A stretch of DNA of 64,000 nucleotides from JAZKHT01 sp040385245 (GCA_040385245.1 JAZKHT010000008.1:410176-474175); one strand, 5' to 3'. Positions 8,714 to 18,225 are shown, counted from the first letter of the stretch. The notes: a model not told the origin generated them from the letters alone. Program-made: numbers and translations.

Positions 8714-10144
8714 TCAGCCCTCGGCGTCCATGTCCTCGTCGTCGTAATCCTCGTCCAGACGGGCCATGCGGCCGCCGCCTTTGGCGGTGGTGACGACGCC
8801 AAGGGATTTCAGCTTGCGGTGCAGGGCGCTGCGTTCCATGCCGACAAAGCTGGCGGTGCGGCTGATGTTGCCGCCAAAGCGGTTGATCTGGGTCAGCAGG
8901 TATTCCCGCTCAAACACCTCGCGCGCTTCGCGCAAGGGAAGCGTCGCCATGGCGCCACCCAGCACAAGGCGGCCAGACTCGCCCGTGGCGGCCTCTTGTC
9001 CGGGCAGTTCGCGGGCCTCGATCGGGCCGGTGCTGTCACCCAGGATCAGCACGCGTTCGATCACATTGCGCAACTGGCGCACGTTGCCGGGCCAGGGCAT
9101 GGTTTGCAGCATCGCCTCGGCCTCGGTCGACAGGATGCGCTGCGGCAGACCTTGGGTGCGGTGGAACATGTCGACGAAATGCAACGTCAGTTCGGGGATA
9201 TCCTCGCGCCGGTCTTCCAGCGATGGGACCGGGATCGGCACCACGTTCAGCCGGTCATACAGTTCCTGCCGAAAGCGGCCCGCGGCGATTTCCTGCCGCA
9301 AATCGCGCGTGGTGGACGAGATCACCCGCAGATCGACGCGCACTTTGTCGGCGCCGCCCGCGCGGGAAAATTGCTGATCGGTCAGCACGCGCAGGATTTT
9401 CGACTGTGTCCCGACCGGCATGTCGGCCACTTCGTCGAAATAGACGACCCCGCCATGTGCCTGTTCCAGCAGGCCCTTTTCCACGCCCCGTTCCGGGGTT
9501 TCGCGGCCAAACAGCACCTCTTCCATGCGGTCCGGTTCGATCGTGGCCGACGACACCGACACGAACGGCGCCGAGGCGCGGTTGGAATTGGCGTGGATAA
9601 AGCGCGCGGCCATTTCCTTGCCCGATCCGGCAGGCCCGGTCAGCATGACGCGGCCGTTTGACTTTGTCACCTTTTCCAGCTGCGATTTCAGGTTCTTGAA
9701 GGCCGGACTTGATCCAAGCATTTCCGACGATGACACATCACGGCGGCGCAGTTCGCTGTTTTCGCGGCGCAGGCGGCTGGTTTCCATCGCGCGGCTGACC
9801 ACGACCATCAACTGGTCGATGTTGAACGGCTTTTCGATGAAATCATAAGCGCCCTGCTTGATGGCGGCGACGGCGATTTCGATGTTGCCATGGCCGGAAA
9901 TGATGACCACGGGCACATCGGGATTGTCGCGTTTCACCGTTTTCAGGATGTCGATCCCGTCCATCCGGCTGTCCTTCAGCCAGATATCAAGGATCATCAG
10001 ACTGGGCGGCTCGGCGTTGATCTCGGCCATGCAGTCGTCGGAATTTCCTGCCAGACGAACGGCATAGCCTTCGTCCTTCAGAATATCCGCGATCAGTTCC
10101 CGAATGTCTTTTTCGTCGTCGACGATCAAAATGCTGCTCATCAT
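8714..10144 (-). CDS. ntrX: Nitrogen assimilation response regulator NtrX
   Basis: Response regulator of the NtrYX system, 476 residues. The receiver domain starts SSILIVDDEKDIREL with the phospho-acceptor Asp in LMILDIWL. The AAA+ domain has a Walker A variant LTGPAGSGKE, and the C-terminal Fis-type helix-turn-helix is RTASFVGMERSALHRKLKSLG. The GAFTGA loop needed to remodel sigma-54 is missing between Walker A and Walker B (the segment reads SATIEPDRMEEVLFG), as reported for NtrC-like proteins of this group. An acidic tail follows. The start overlaps the ntrY stop by 4 nt. Expected to control nitrogen and redox or envelope functions. Confidence 0.95.
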   Translation of the reverse strand: MMSSILIVDDEKDIRELIADILKDEGYAVRLAGNSDDCMAEINAEPPSLMILDIWLKDSRMDGIDILKTVKRDNPDVPVVIISGHGNIEIAVAAIKQGAYDFIEKPFNIDQLMVVVSRAMETSRLRRENSELRRRDVSSSEMLGSSPAFKNLKSQLEKVTKSNGRVMLTGPAGSGKEMAARFIHANSNRASAPFVSVSSATIEPDRMEEVLFGRETPERGVEKGLLEQAHGGVVYFDEVADMPVGTQSKILRVLTDQQFSRAGGADKVRVDLRVISSTTRDLRQEIAAGRFRQELYDRLNVVPIPVPSLEDRREDIPELTLHFVDMFHRTQGLPQRILSTEAEAMLQTMPWPGNVRQLRNVIERVLILGDSTGPIEARELPGQEAATGESGRLVLGGAMATLPLREAREVFEREYLLTQINRFGGNISRTASFVGMERSALHRKLKSLGVVTTAKGGGRMARLDEDYDDEDMDAEG

Positions 10145-12435
10145 CCCCCCTGGCCGCCTGGGCCGTTCTTGCGCGCGCGGGTTGTCCGCGCGGTGCGGGG
10201 CAGACGGATTTCCGCCATGGCCCCGGCGTGGTGGTTGCCGTCAAAAACGGGCGCGTCCGTCAGGAGCAGCGTCCCGCCATGTTCTTCGATAATCTTCTTC
10301 ACGATGGGCAGACCCAAACCGGTGCCCTTTTCCCGCGTCGTCACATAAGGTTCAAACAATCTGGCCCGATCAGGCGGCAGCCCGGTGCCATTGTCCATGA
10401 TACGGATCAAGGCGTGATCTTCCATAGTTTGAAAATCCACGCGGATTTCCGGCACGAACCCATCGGGTGCACCCTTTTCCTGATAGCTTTCAATGGCTTC
10501 GCCCGCGTTCTTGATCAGGTTCGTCAACGACTGGCTGATCATGGTCGCATCCAGATCAAGGATGACCGGCTGATCCGGCAGGGATGTGACAAAGCGCACG
10601 CCGGGTTGACCGCCCTCTTGCAGAACAACCGCATCGCGCACCAGCGCCGTCAGGTCATTTTCGCGACGGTCGGGTTCGGGCATCCGGGCGAATTTGGAAA
10701 ACTCATCCACGATGCGGCGCAGGTCGTTGGTCTGGCGCACGATCACATCGGTGTACTGGTCCAGATCGGCGGCGGCGTCGCCCACCAGCGGGCGGAACTT
10801 GCGCTTGATCCGTTCGGCAGACAGGGCGATCGGCGTCAGCGGGTTCTTGATCTCATGCGCGATGCGACGGGCGACATCGCCCCAGGCGGCCATGCGCTGC
10901 GCGCTGACCAATTCGGTCACATCGTCAAAGGCCACGACATAGCCTTCCAGCCGGCCGGTTTCATTGCGGCGCACCGACATGCGGACCAGCAGGCTTTCCA
11001 GTTTGCCCTTGCGGGCAAGGCGCACCTCTTCCTGTGCGGCGGGCAGGCCGCTGTCGCGCAGACGGTCGAACAGGGCCGCGAATTCGGGCACGGCCACGGC
11101 CAGCGCCACATCGGTGGCCCCGTCCGACACATCCAGCAGCCGTTCGGCGGCACGGTTGACGAAATCGACCTTGCCATCGCTGTCCAGACCGATGACGCCC
11201 GCCGTCACGTTCGACAGCACGGAATCGAACAGGCGGCGGCGGCGTTCGGTCTGGCGGTGGCCGTCCAGCAGGGCGTCGCGCTGGCCCTTCAGTTGCCGGG
11301 TCATCTGGTTGAACAGGCGGCCCAGCATGGCAATCTCGTCGTCGCCATCCTCTTCGGGCACCTGCACGTTCAGATCGCCGCCGCCAACGCGCTGCGCCGC
11401 CCCTGCCAACCGCCCCACCGGGCGCGACAGGCGTTCTGCAAACCACAGGCCGAACCAGATTGCCGCCAGCACAAGGATCAGCGCAAAGCCCAGATACAGC
11501 AGTCCGAATTCAAACAGCAGCCGCCCGCGTTCGGATTCAAGCTGATGATACAGCCGCACCGTTTCGCGGGTTTCGTCCAACAGGGACAGGATCGAGCCGT
11601 CGACGATCCGGCTGATGTACAGATAGCGGTCGGGATAGGCATCCAAATGCACCAGCGCGCGGAATTCGTTGTTGGCGGCATCCTGAATGACGACCGTATC
11701 GCCTGCCCGTGCCTTGGTCAGATCCTCCTCGGACGGGGGTTCAAAGCCGAACAGATACGACCGTTCGCCCCGCGTTTTCAGAACACCGCTGCCGTCGATC
11801 AGATAGGCCTCTTTCAACCCGCGCTGCACGGCGGCCTGTCCTTGGGTCAGCAGGGGGCGCAGTTGATCGTCTTGCAAGAAAGAGGTGCTTTGCTTGGCGA
11901 GGTTCAGATAGGCGGCCAGTGCCTCGGCGTCGTCGATCAGATCGGTGCGGTGTTCCGCCTCATAGGCCTCGGCGGCGGCAAGGGACGATCCGACCACCGA
12001 CCGGACCCGTTCGGAAAACCACCCCTCAAGCCCGAAGTTCACAGTGACGACGGCAAAGATTGCCACCAGAACCGTGGGGATCAGCGCCACGACGGCAAAG
12101 ACGCCGGTCAGGCGCAGGTGCAGGCGTGATCCGGCGGATTGGCTGCGCCTGTCCGACACCATACGCACGACCCGCGCCAGCACCAGCGCCGCCACAACCA
12201 GCACATAGACAAAGTCGGCCAGCAGCGTCAGGCGCAGAACGGGCGAATTCGCCCCCTGATTCAGCGGACCCAGCGCCAGAAACGTGCCGACAGCCAGCAC
12301 CGGGCCAAGGAACACAAGGCCAAAGGTCATGGCATTCTGCACCCGGCGCATCCTGCGCAGGCGGGAAAGCCGTTCCCATGTGTTGCTTGCCATCGCGCGC
12401 TGCACCGAACCCGTGCCCTCGATAAGGAGGGCCAC
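10141..12435 (-). CDS. ntrY: Nitrogen/redox sensor histidine kinase NtrY
   Basis: Membrane sensor kinase partner of NtrX, 764 residues. It has several N-terminal transmembrane segments, a periplasmic loop, a HAMP linker (LAGAAQRVGGGDLN), a PAS domain, the dimerisation/phosphoacceptor motif RIAHEIKNPLTP (His about 527), and ATPase N and G boxes (LIKNAGEAI, DNGTGLP, GTGLGL). GTG 12435 has GGCGGGG just upstream; an internal ATG at 12393 is the alternative start. Its stop overlaps the ntrX start. It lies downstream of ntrBC but separated by a hairpin. Confidence 0.95.
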   Translation of the reverse strand: MALLIEGTGSVQRAMASNTWERLSRLRRMRRVQNAMTFGLVFLGPVLAVGTFLALGPLNQGANSPVLRLTLLADFVYVLVVAALVLARVVRMVSDRRSQSAGSRLHLRLTGVFAVVALIPTVLVAIFAVVTVNFGLEGWFSERVRSVVGSSLAAAEAYEAEHRTDLIDDAEALAAYLNLAKQSTSFLQDDQLRPLLTQGQAAVQRGLKEAYLIDGSGVLKTRGERSYLFGFEPPSEEDLTKARAGDTVVIQDAANNEFRALVHLDAYPDRYLYISRIVDGSILSLLDETRETVRLYHQLESERGRLLFEFGLLYLGFALILVLAAIWFGLWFAERLSRPVGRLAGAAQRVGGGDLNVQVPEEDGDDEIAMLGRLFNQMTRQLKGQRDALLDGHRQTERRRRLFDSVLSNVTAGVIGLDSDGKVDFVNRAAERLLDVSDGATDVALAVAVPEFAALFDRLRDSGLPAAQEEVRLARKGKLESLLVRMSVRRNETGRLEGYVVAFDDVTELVSAQRMAAWGDVARRIAHEIKNPLTPIALSAERIKRKFRPLVGDAAADLDQYTDVIVRQTNDLRRIVDEFSKFARMPEPDRRENDLTALVRDAVVLQEGGQPGVRFVTSLPDQPVILDLDATMISQSLTNLIKNAGEAIESYQEKGAPDGFVPEIRVDFQTMEDHALIRIMDNGTGLPPDRARLFEPYVTTREKGTGLGLPIVKKIIEEHGGTLLLTDAPVFDGNHHAGAMAEIRLPRTARTTRARKNGPGGQGG

Positions 12436-12474
12436 CGTGCCCCGCCTGCCACATCTTGTGTGTCACCCGGATGC

Positions 12475-12508
12475 AAAACCGCTGCGACACGCTGGATGTT
12501 GCGGTTTT
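12475..12508 (-). terminator. Hairpin at the ntrC/ntrY junction, possible attenuating terminator
   Basis: AAAACCGC (12475-12482) and GCGGTTTT (12501-12508) form a perfect 8-bp stem around an 18-nt loop, and the stem overlaps the ntrC TAA. Read on the minus strand it ends in GCGGTTTT. It may partly terminate ntrBC transcripts before ntrYX. The loop is long and the U-run short, so the call is tentative. Confidence 0.35.
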
Positions 12509-13871
12509 ACATCAGTTTGCGGCGGCGTGTCACGCGGATATCGAGATCGGTGATCTTCTTGCGCAAAGTATTGCGATTGATGCCCAGAAGGTCGGCACAT
12601 TTGGCTTGATTTCCGGCGGTTGCGTCCAGGGCAATCTCGATCAGCGGCATCTCAACCTCGCGCAGGATGCGCTGATAGACACCGGGGGGCGGCAATTGGC
12701 CGCCGTGCAGATCAAAATACCGTTTCAGATGCCGCGCGACCGAGGCGGTCAGTTTCTCGCCCTCGCCCCCGCCTTTCAGGGGTTCCATCGCGGGTTGGTT
12801 GCCCAGGACCGCCTCGACCTCGACCCTTGTGATTTCCGCCTCGGAACTGGTGACCATCAGGCGGCGCAGGGTGTTTTCCAGTTGCCGCACGTTGCCGGGC
12901 CAGGAATAGGCGCGCACCAGATCGCGGGCATCGTTCGTCAGGCGGCGGATCGCGCCAAAGTCGCGTTCACCCCGCGCAAGGAAATGTTCGGCCAGCAGCG
13001 GGATGTCATCGACCCGTTCGCGCAAGCTGGGCACATGCAAAGTGACGCCGGACAGGCGGTAGAACAGGTCTTGCCGGAACGCGCCGCCTTCCATCCGTGC
13101 CGAAAGATCGGTCTGCGATGTGGCCATGACGCGCGGCGCGTTGTCGCCCATGATGTCCAGCATCCGCACGATGCGGGCCTGCGTGTCATCGTCGTAATCG
13201 GCAACCTCGTCGAACACCAGACTGCCGCCGCGTGCCCTCGACATCAGCGTGGCAGGCCCGTCGACGCCCACCAGATCGCTGGCCTGTGCGACGACAAAGG
13301 GCAGCGTGCGGCGATCGGAAAAATCGTGGATCGCGCGGGCGATCAGGCTTTTGCCCGTGCCTGATTCGCCGGTGATCAGCACCGCCAGATCGGTGTTCAT
13401 CACCCGGGCAACCAGTCGGTACAGCGCCTGCATCGCGGTGGTGCGCCCTACCAGCGGCAAATCCTCGCCCGCCTCGCGAGGGGCCATCGGTTTTGACGGG
13501 CTGCGACGTTTTTGTTCCAGCGCGCGCGCGGACCGTTTCATCAGGTCGGGCAGGTCAAAGGGTTTGGGCAGGTAATCGAAGGCCTCGGCCTCGGCGGCCT
13601 GAATGGCGGTCATGATGGTGTTTTGTGCGGAAATGACGATCACCGGCAGGCCGGGGCGCAGCTTGCCGATGCGGGGCAGCGCCTCAAGCCCGTTGCCATC
13701 GGGCATGATCACGTCAGAAATCACCAGATCGCCCTTGCCTTCTTCGACCCAGCGCATCAGCGTCATCAGGCTGCTTGTGGCATGCACCTTGCACCCGGCG
13801 CGGGTCAGCGCCTGCGTCAGGACCGTTCGGATCGTCCGGTCGTCGTCTGCCACCAGAACCGTGCCGTCCAT
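12507..13871 (-). CDS. ntrC: Nitrogen regulator NtrC (sigma-70-type, no GAFTGA)
   Basis: Response regulator NtrC of 454 residues. Receiver opening is DGTVLVADDDRTIRTVLTQ with phospho-Asp in LVISDVIMPDG. The AAA+ domain has Walker A ITGESGTGKSLIA and Walker B GGSLVFDEVADY. The C-terminal Fis-type HTH is QAKCADLLGINRNTLRKK. The GAFTGA loop is absent; the corresponding segment reads QASDLVGVDGPATL. This matches Rhodobacter capsulatus NtrC, known to activate the sigma-70 holoenzyme. The start is ATG 13871, four bases after the ntrB stop; earlier in-frame codons lie inside ntrB and are not NtrC-like. Confidence 0.95.
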   Translation of the reverse strand: MDGTVLVADDDRTIRTVLTQALTRAGCKVHATSSLMTLMRWVEEGKGDLVISDVIMPDGNGLEALPRIGKLRPGLPVIVISAQNTIMTAIQAAEAEAFDYLPKPFDLPDLMKRSARALEQKRRSPSKPMAPREAGEDLPLVGRTTAMQALYRLVARVMNTDLAVLITGESGTGKSLIARAIHDFSDRRTLPFVVAQASDLVGVDGPATLMSRARGGSLVFDEVADYDDDTQARIVRMLDIMGDNAPRVMATSQTDLSARMEGGAFRQDLFYRLSGVTLHVPSLRERVDDIPLLAEHFLARGERDFGAIRRLTNDARDLVRAYSWPGNVRQLENTLRRLMVTSSEAEITRVEVEAVLGNQPAMEPLKGGGEGEKLTASVARHLKRYFDLHGGQLPPPGVYQRILREVEMPLIEIALDATAGNQAKCADLLGINRNTLRKKITDLDIRVTRRRKLM

Positions 13872-13875
13872 CGCA

Positions 13876-14982
13876 TTACTCCTTGAAATCTTTGGTCTTG
13901 TCTTTGGGCGCCATGGGCAGGGACACGCGGAACACGGTGCGTCCCGGCACCGAATCCACGGAAATCCACCCCTCATGGTCGGAAATGATCTTGGACACCA
14001 AGGCCAGCCCCAGCCCGGTGCCATTCTCGCGGCCCGAGACGAACGGCTCGAATATATCGGCGGCGATTTCGGGTTTGATGCCGGGGCCGTCGTCTATGAT
14101 CTCGATCTGCAAGGGCAGCGCACCGCCGGTGCCGTCCCGCCTGCGCAGGCGCAGGGACAGGTCGTAAAAAGTGTGCAGCCGGATCGTGCCGCCGCCCTTG
14201 CCTGCCGCCTCGGCCGCGTTCTTGATCAGGTTCAGGAACACCTGCATCAACTGATCCGGGTCGGCATAGGTGGCGGGCAGCGACGGATCGTAATCCTCGA
14301 CCAATGTCATATGGGTGGCAAAACCGACCAGCGCCGATTTGCGCGCCCGGTCCAGCGCGTCATGGATGTTGACGGGGCGGCGGTCCGGGGGGCGGATGTT
14401 GCCGAACTGTTCGACCTGTTCCAGCAGTTTGACGATGCGGCGGGTTTCCTCGACGATCAGCTCGGTCAGCTCGCGGTCTTCGGGGCCAGCGTTCATGGAA
14501 ATCAGCTGTGCCGCGCCTGAAATGCCCGCCAGCGGGTTCTTGATCTCATGCGCCAGCATCTCGGCCATGCCGATGGCCGATTTCGCCGCCGATTTCACCT
14601 GCTGCGACCGGCCCAGACGATCGGCAATGTCGCGCGGCGAGATCAGCAGCAGGATGATGCCCGGATTGTCGTGCATCGGTGCCACCTGAATGTTGCACTG
14701 CACGGGCGGGCGTTCGCCGGTGGTCACATCGACATCGTTGATGAACAGCGGCGACTGGTTGGCGCGGGCGCGGGCCAATGCCTCGTCCATGGGCGCGTCG
14801 ATCGACAGCCGGTCAAAGGCGGGCTGCCCGACCAGCGTGCGGCTGGACGCGTTCATGAACGTCTCGGCTGCGGGGTTCACCTCGGCGATGCGGCCATCGG
14901 GGCCGATCAGCAGGGCAGGCAGCGGCAGGGATGCCCAGATCACGCCGGGCACGGGGTATGGGCTGCGGTAGGGCGTTCTCAT
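13876..14982 (-). CDS. ntrB: Nitrogen sensor histidine kinase NtrB
   Basis: Soluble two-component kinase of 368 residues that phosphorylates or dephosphorylates NtrC under control of PII. N-terminal PAS domain (WASLPLPALLIGPDGRI), phosphoacceptor His about residue 145 in LAHEIKNPLAG, N box NLIKNAAEA, G boxes DDGPGI and GTGLGLA. It overlaps the dusB stop by 4 nt and precedes ntrC by 4 nt, reproducing the classical nifR3-ntrB-ntrC operon of Rhodobacter. Confidence 0.96.
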   Translation of the reverse strand: MRTPYRSPYPVPGVIWASLPLPALLIGPDGRIAEVNPAAETFMNASSRTLVGQPAFDRLSIDAPMDEALARARANQSPLFINDVDVTTGERPPVQCNIQVAPMHDNPGIILLLISPRDIADRLGRSQQVKSAAKSAIGMAEMLAHEIKNPLAGISGAAQLISMNAGPEDRELTELIVEETRRIVKLLEQVEQFGNIRPPDRRPVNIHDALDRARKSALVGFATHMTLVEDYDPSLPATYADPDQLMQVFLNLIKNAAEAAGKGGGTIRLHTFYDLSLRLRRRDGTGGALPLQIEIIDDGPGIKPEIAADIFEPFVSGRENGTGLGLALVSKIISDHEGWISVDSVPGRTVFRVSLPMAPKDKTKDFKE

Positions 14983-15959
14983 GCGGCGGCCCTTTTCTGT
15001 TCGGCAAAGGCGGCGGCAAGCAGGGCGTGAACGGTGGCCGGATCATCGCAGGTCATCATTGCTGCGCGATGGGCGTCCAGCCCCGCCGCATCCAGATACC
15101 AGCCAATGTGCTTGCGCGCGACCCTGATCCCCAGATCGCGGCCATAGAGGGACAACATTTCGTCATAGTGCCCGCGCACCAGATCGGCCAAAGCCGCGCC
15201 CTGCGGAATGACCGGGGCAGGTGCGCCGGACAGCACATGGGCGATCTGCGCCAGACGCCATGGCGCGCCTTGTGCCCCGCGCCCCACCATCACGCCATCC
15301 GCCCCCGACAGGGCCAGCGCGCGGGCGGCGCTGCCCGCATCCACGATATCACCATTCGCCACGACCGGGATCGTGACAGCATCCTTGACCGACCGGATCG
15401 CCGCCCAATCCGCAGCCCCCTTGTAGAACTGGCACCGCGTGCGGCCGTGGATGGTGACCATGCGGATGCCCGACCCCTGCGCCCGCCGGGCCAGGGTGGC
15501 TGCGTTCAGCAGCGCGTCATCCCATCCCAGCCGGGTTTTCAGAGTGACCGGCACCTTGACCGCGCCCACCACCGCGTCGATCAGCGTCAGCGCATGATCC
15601 AGATCCTTCATCAGCGCCGACCCGGAATAACCGTTTGTGACCTTTTTCGCCGGGCAACCCATGTTGATGTCGATGACCTGCGCGCCCTGCCCTTCGACGT
15701 ATCGCGCGGCTTCGGCCATCCAGTGCGCCTCGCGTCCGGCAAGCTGCACCGATGTCGCCTGCTCGCCGAACCCCAGTTCCGCCCGCGCCCGCGCCAAGGG
15801 CCGCGCTTGCACCACCTCTTGGCTGGCGACCATCTCGCTGACCACCAAGCCTGCGCCAAAGCGCGCCACCAGCCGACGGAACGGCAGGTCGGTGATCCCC
15901 GCCAGCGGGGCCAGCAGAACAGGCGGATCAATCAGGACGTCACCGATATGAAAGGACAA
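14979..15959 (-). CDS. dusB: tRNA-dihydrouridine synthase DusB (NifR3)
   Basis: FMN-dependent reductase of uridine in the tRNA D-loop, 326 residues. The TIM-barrel shows APLAGITDLPFR at the N-terminus, the active-site MGCPAKKV with catalytic Cys, and the FMN phosphate region ANGDI...GADGVMVGRGAQG. It is the first gene of the minus-strand dusB-ntrB-ntrC block. Its start faces ispDF across a 189-nt divergent intergenic region. Confidence 0.95.
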   Translation of the reverse strand: MSFHIGDVLIDPPVLLAPLAGITDLPFRRLVARFGAGLVVSEMVASQEVVQARPLARARAELGFGEQATSVQLAGREAHWMAEAARYVEGQGAQVIDINMGCPAKKVTNGYSGSALMKDLDHALTLIDAVVGAVKVPVTLKTRLGWDDALLNAATLARRAQGSGIRMVTIHGRTRCQFYKGAADWAAIRSVKDAVTIPVVANGDIVDAGSAARALALSGADGVMVGRGAQGAPWRLAQIAHVLSGAPAPVIPQGAALADLVRGHYDEMLSLYGRDLGIRVARKHIGWYLDAAGLDAHRAAMMTCDDPATVHALLAAAFAEQKRAAA

Positions 15960-16053
15960 ATGCCTTTTCCTTGTGCAGTTGAACCAGAGGTAGCCCCCCG
16001 ACCCGGTGATTACAAAGCGTCACGCCAGTGATTCTGGTCGAAAAACAAGCTTT

Positions 16054-16068
16054 GCCTATTTTATAGGC
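16054..16068. promoter_or_regulatory. Inverted repeat GCCTAT-TTT-ATAGGC in the dusB/ispDF divergent region
   Basis: A perfect 6-bp inverted repeat with a 3-nt spacer sits about 95 nt upstream of both start codons. It could be an operator or part of the dusB promoter. No known regulator consensus is recognised. Confidence 0.3.
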
Positions 16069-16092
16069 GTATATGCCCGTTCGCTCGTCACA

Positions 16093-16121
16093 TTGTCACG
16101 ACAGGGCGTCTGCCCTAGACA
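16093..16121 (+). promoter_or_regulatory. Candidate sigma-70 promoter of ispDF
   Basis: TTGTCA (16093-16098), a 17-nt spacer and TAGACA (16116-16121) lie about 27 nt upstream of the ispDF start. The -35 is good (5/6); the -10 is weak but typical of GC-rich alphaproteobacteria. Confidence 0.35.
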
Positions 16122-16148
16122 GGCTTGCAGGACAAGGGAGGGGTGCAA

Positions 16149-17267
16149 ATGACCACAGCCGCGATCATCGTCGCCGCCGGACGGGGCACCCGCGCGGGCG
16201 GTGTGGTGCCGAAACAATGGCAGATGCTGGCGGGACGCCCCGTGGTGGAACACACGCTGGCGGCCTTTGTGGGCATGACCCGGGTGCTGGTCGTGCATCC
16301 CGACGATGCCGCCCGTGCGCAGGGTATGGCTGATGTGTTGGTGACAGGGGGTTCCACGCGGGATGCGTCTGTCCGCGCGGCCTTGCAGGCGCTTGTGGGC
16401 ACCGGCGTGACCCGCGTGCTGATCCACGACGGCGCGCGCCCGCTTGTCAGTGCTGCCCTGATTGCACGGATGATTGCGGCGCTGGACAGCCATGACGCCG
16501 CAGCGCCTGCCCTGCCCGTCACCGATGCGCTGTGGTGGGGGGACGCGGGCCTTGTCACCGGCACGCAGGACCGCAGCGGTTTGTGGCGCGCGCAGACGCC
16601 ACAGGCATTTTCCTTTGAAAAAATACGGGACGCGCACGCCTTGCATCCGGGCGGGGCGGCGGATGATGTCGAGGTGGCCCGTTCCGCCGGGATTGACGTC
16701 GCCATCATCGAGGGCGAGGAAGAGAACCTGAAACTGACTTACCCCGGCGATTTCGCCCGGGCCGAACGGATACTGAGGGACCGCATGATGGACATCCGCC
16801 TTGGCAACGGCTTTGACGTGCATGCCTTTTGCGACGGGGATCACGTCTGGCTGTGCGGGGTCAAGGTGCCGCACGACCGGGGGCTGCTGGGCCATTCGGA
16901 TGCAGATGTGGGCATGCACGCGCTGACGGATGCGATTTATGGCGCGCTGGCGGCGGGGGATATCGGTCGGCACTTCCCCCCAAGCGATCCGCAATGGAAA
17001 GGGGCGGCCAGCCACATCTTTTTGCGCCATGCGATGGGGTTGGTCGCAGCGCGCGGCTACCGATTGGCAAATTGCGACGTGACATTGATCTGCGAACGCC
17101 CGAAGATCGGCCCGCATGCGGTTGCGATGCAACAGGAATTGGCGGTGATCATGGGGGTGGATGTGGGGTTGGTCAGTGTCAAAGCGACAACATCCGAACG
17201 GCTGGGCTTTACCGGCCGCGAAGAAGGCATCGCCGCCCTCGCCACAGCCACGTTGGTGCAGGCATGA
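16149..17267 (+). CDS. ispDF: Bifunctional IspD/IspF (MEP cytidylyltransferase / cyclodiphosphate synthase)
   Basis: Fusion enzyme of the MEP isoprenoid pathway, 372 residues. The N-terminal half is IspD: nucleotide loop AAIIVAAGRGTRAGG, then IHDGARPLV and the LWRAQTPQAF motif. The C-terminal half from about residue 217 is IspF: DIRLGNGFDVHAF with metal-binding Asp and His, then LGHSDADVGMHALTDAIYGA and KATTSERLGFTGREEGI. ATG 16149 is chosen because GGGAGGGG lies about 6 nt upstream. It starts the ispDF-pgpA-cinA operon. Confidence 0.96.
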   Translation: MTTAAIIVAAGRGTRAGGVVPKQWQMLAGRPVVEHTLAAFVGMTRVLVVHPDDAARAQGMADVLVTGGSTRDASVRAALQALVGTGVTRVLIHDGARPLVSAALIARMIAALDSHDAAAPALPVTDALWWGDAGLVTGTQDRSGLWRAQTPQAFSFEKIRDAHALHPGGAADDVEVARSAGIDVAIIEGEEENLKLTYPGDFARAERILRDRMMDIRLGNGFDVHAFCDGDHVWLCGVKVPHDRGLLGHSDADVGMHALTDAIYGALAAGDIGRHFPPSDPQWKGAASHIFLRHAMGLVAARGYRLANCDVTLICERPKIGPHAVAMQQELAVIMGVDVGLVSVKATTSERLGFTGREEGIAALATATLVQA

Positions 17268-17761
17268 GCCGTGTCCTTGCCATCTGGTTCGGCGTCGGCC
17301 TGCTGCACCCTGCCCCCGGCACCTGGGGATCGGCGGTTGCGGTGATCCTGGGGCTTGGGATCGACCGCTATCTGGGGTTCCCGGCGCTGGTGTTGGCAAC
17401 GGCGGTGGTCGCGGCCCTTGGGTTTTGGGCCTGTGCGCGGGAACTGGCGGGGCGGCCCGACGATGACCCGTCCGAGTTCGTGATTGACGAGGTGGCGGGC
17501 CAATGGCTGGCGCTGCTGTTCCCCGCCGCCGCCTTCTGGTCGCGCGGGATGGGGGATTGGGCGCTGGATGCCTGGCCGGGCTGGGTTGCCGCGTTCCTGT
17601 TCTTTCGCCTATTCGACATCTGGAAACCCTGGCTGGTCGGTCGCGCCGATGCCAAGGGTGGCCCGTCGGGGGTGATGCTGGATGATCTGTGGGCCGGTCT
17701 GTTTGCCGGCATTGCCGTCATTGTCACGGGGGGGCTATGGCACGCGGTGTTCGTGTTCTGA
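17264..17761 (+). CDS. pgpA: Phosphatidylglycerophosphatase A
   Basis: Membrane phosphatase (165 residues) that dephosphorylates phosphatidylglycerol phosphate. Family hallmarks are HPAPGTWGS near the N-terminus, DDDPSEFVIDEVAGQWLAL with the acidic catalytic cluster, and FFRLFDIWKPW. Start ATG overlaps the ispDF stop (ATGA). Its 3' end overlaps the cinA start by 25 nt, so all three genes are translationally coupled. Confidence 0.93.
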   Translation: MSRVLAIWFGVGLLHPAPGTWGSAVAVILGLGIDRYLGFPALVLATAVVAALGFWACARELAGRPDDDPSEFVIDEVAGQWLALLFPAAAFWSRGMGDWALDAWPGWVAAFLFFRLFDIWKPWLVGRADAKGGPSGVMLDDLWAGLFAGIAVIVTGGLWHAVFVF

Positions 17762-18225
17762 AACCAGAGGCGCTGCTGACGGCGGCGCGCTATTGGGGGG
17801 TGCGGATCGCTGCCGCCGAAAGCTGCACGGGCGGTCTGATCTCTGCCGCGCTGACACAAGCGCCGGGGTCGTCGAACGTCTTTGACCGGGGCTTTGTCAC
17901 CTATTCCAACGCGGCCAAGGTGGCGATGCTGGGCGTGTCGCCTGATACATTGGCGGCCCATGGGGCAGTGTCCGAACAGGTTGCCCACGAAATGGCCGAG
18001 GGGGCGCTTGCGCGGTCCGACGCCACGCTGGCGGTGGCGGTGACAGGCATCGCAGGCCCGGGCGGATCAGAGTTCAAGCCCGAGGGGCGGGTGTGTTTCG
18101 GTCTGGCCATGCGGGGGCGCGTGAGGCTGGTCGAAACGGTGGATTTCGGCGCGATCGGCCGCGACAAGGTGCGCGCGGGAACGGTGCAGCACGCGCTGGC
18201 CCTGCTGATGCGCGCGCTGGACTGA
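17737..18225 (+). CDS. pncC: CinA C-terminal domain protein / NMN amidohydrolase (PncC-like)
   Basis: Stand-alone CinA-C domain, 162 residues, predicted to deamidate nicotinamide mononucleotide in NAD recycling. Motifs are AESCTGGLISAALT with the catalytic Ser, and VTGIAGPGGS. The N-terminal MoCF domain of full-length CinA is absent, which is usual here. ATG 17737 follows a G-rich ribosome-binding region inside pgpA. A stem-loop of the local 3'-end repeat family begins 12 nt after the stop. Confidence 0.88.
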   Translation: MARGVRVLKPEALLTAARYWGVRIAAAESCTGGLISAALTQAPGSSNVFDRGFVTYSNAAKVAMLGVSPDTLAAHGAVSEQVAHEMAEGALARSDATLAVAVTGIAGPGGSEFKPEGRVCFGLAMRGRVRLVETVDFGAIGRDKVRAGTVQHALALLMRALD

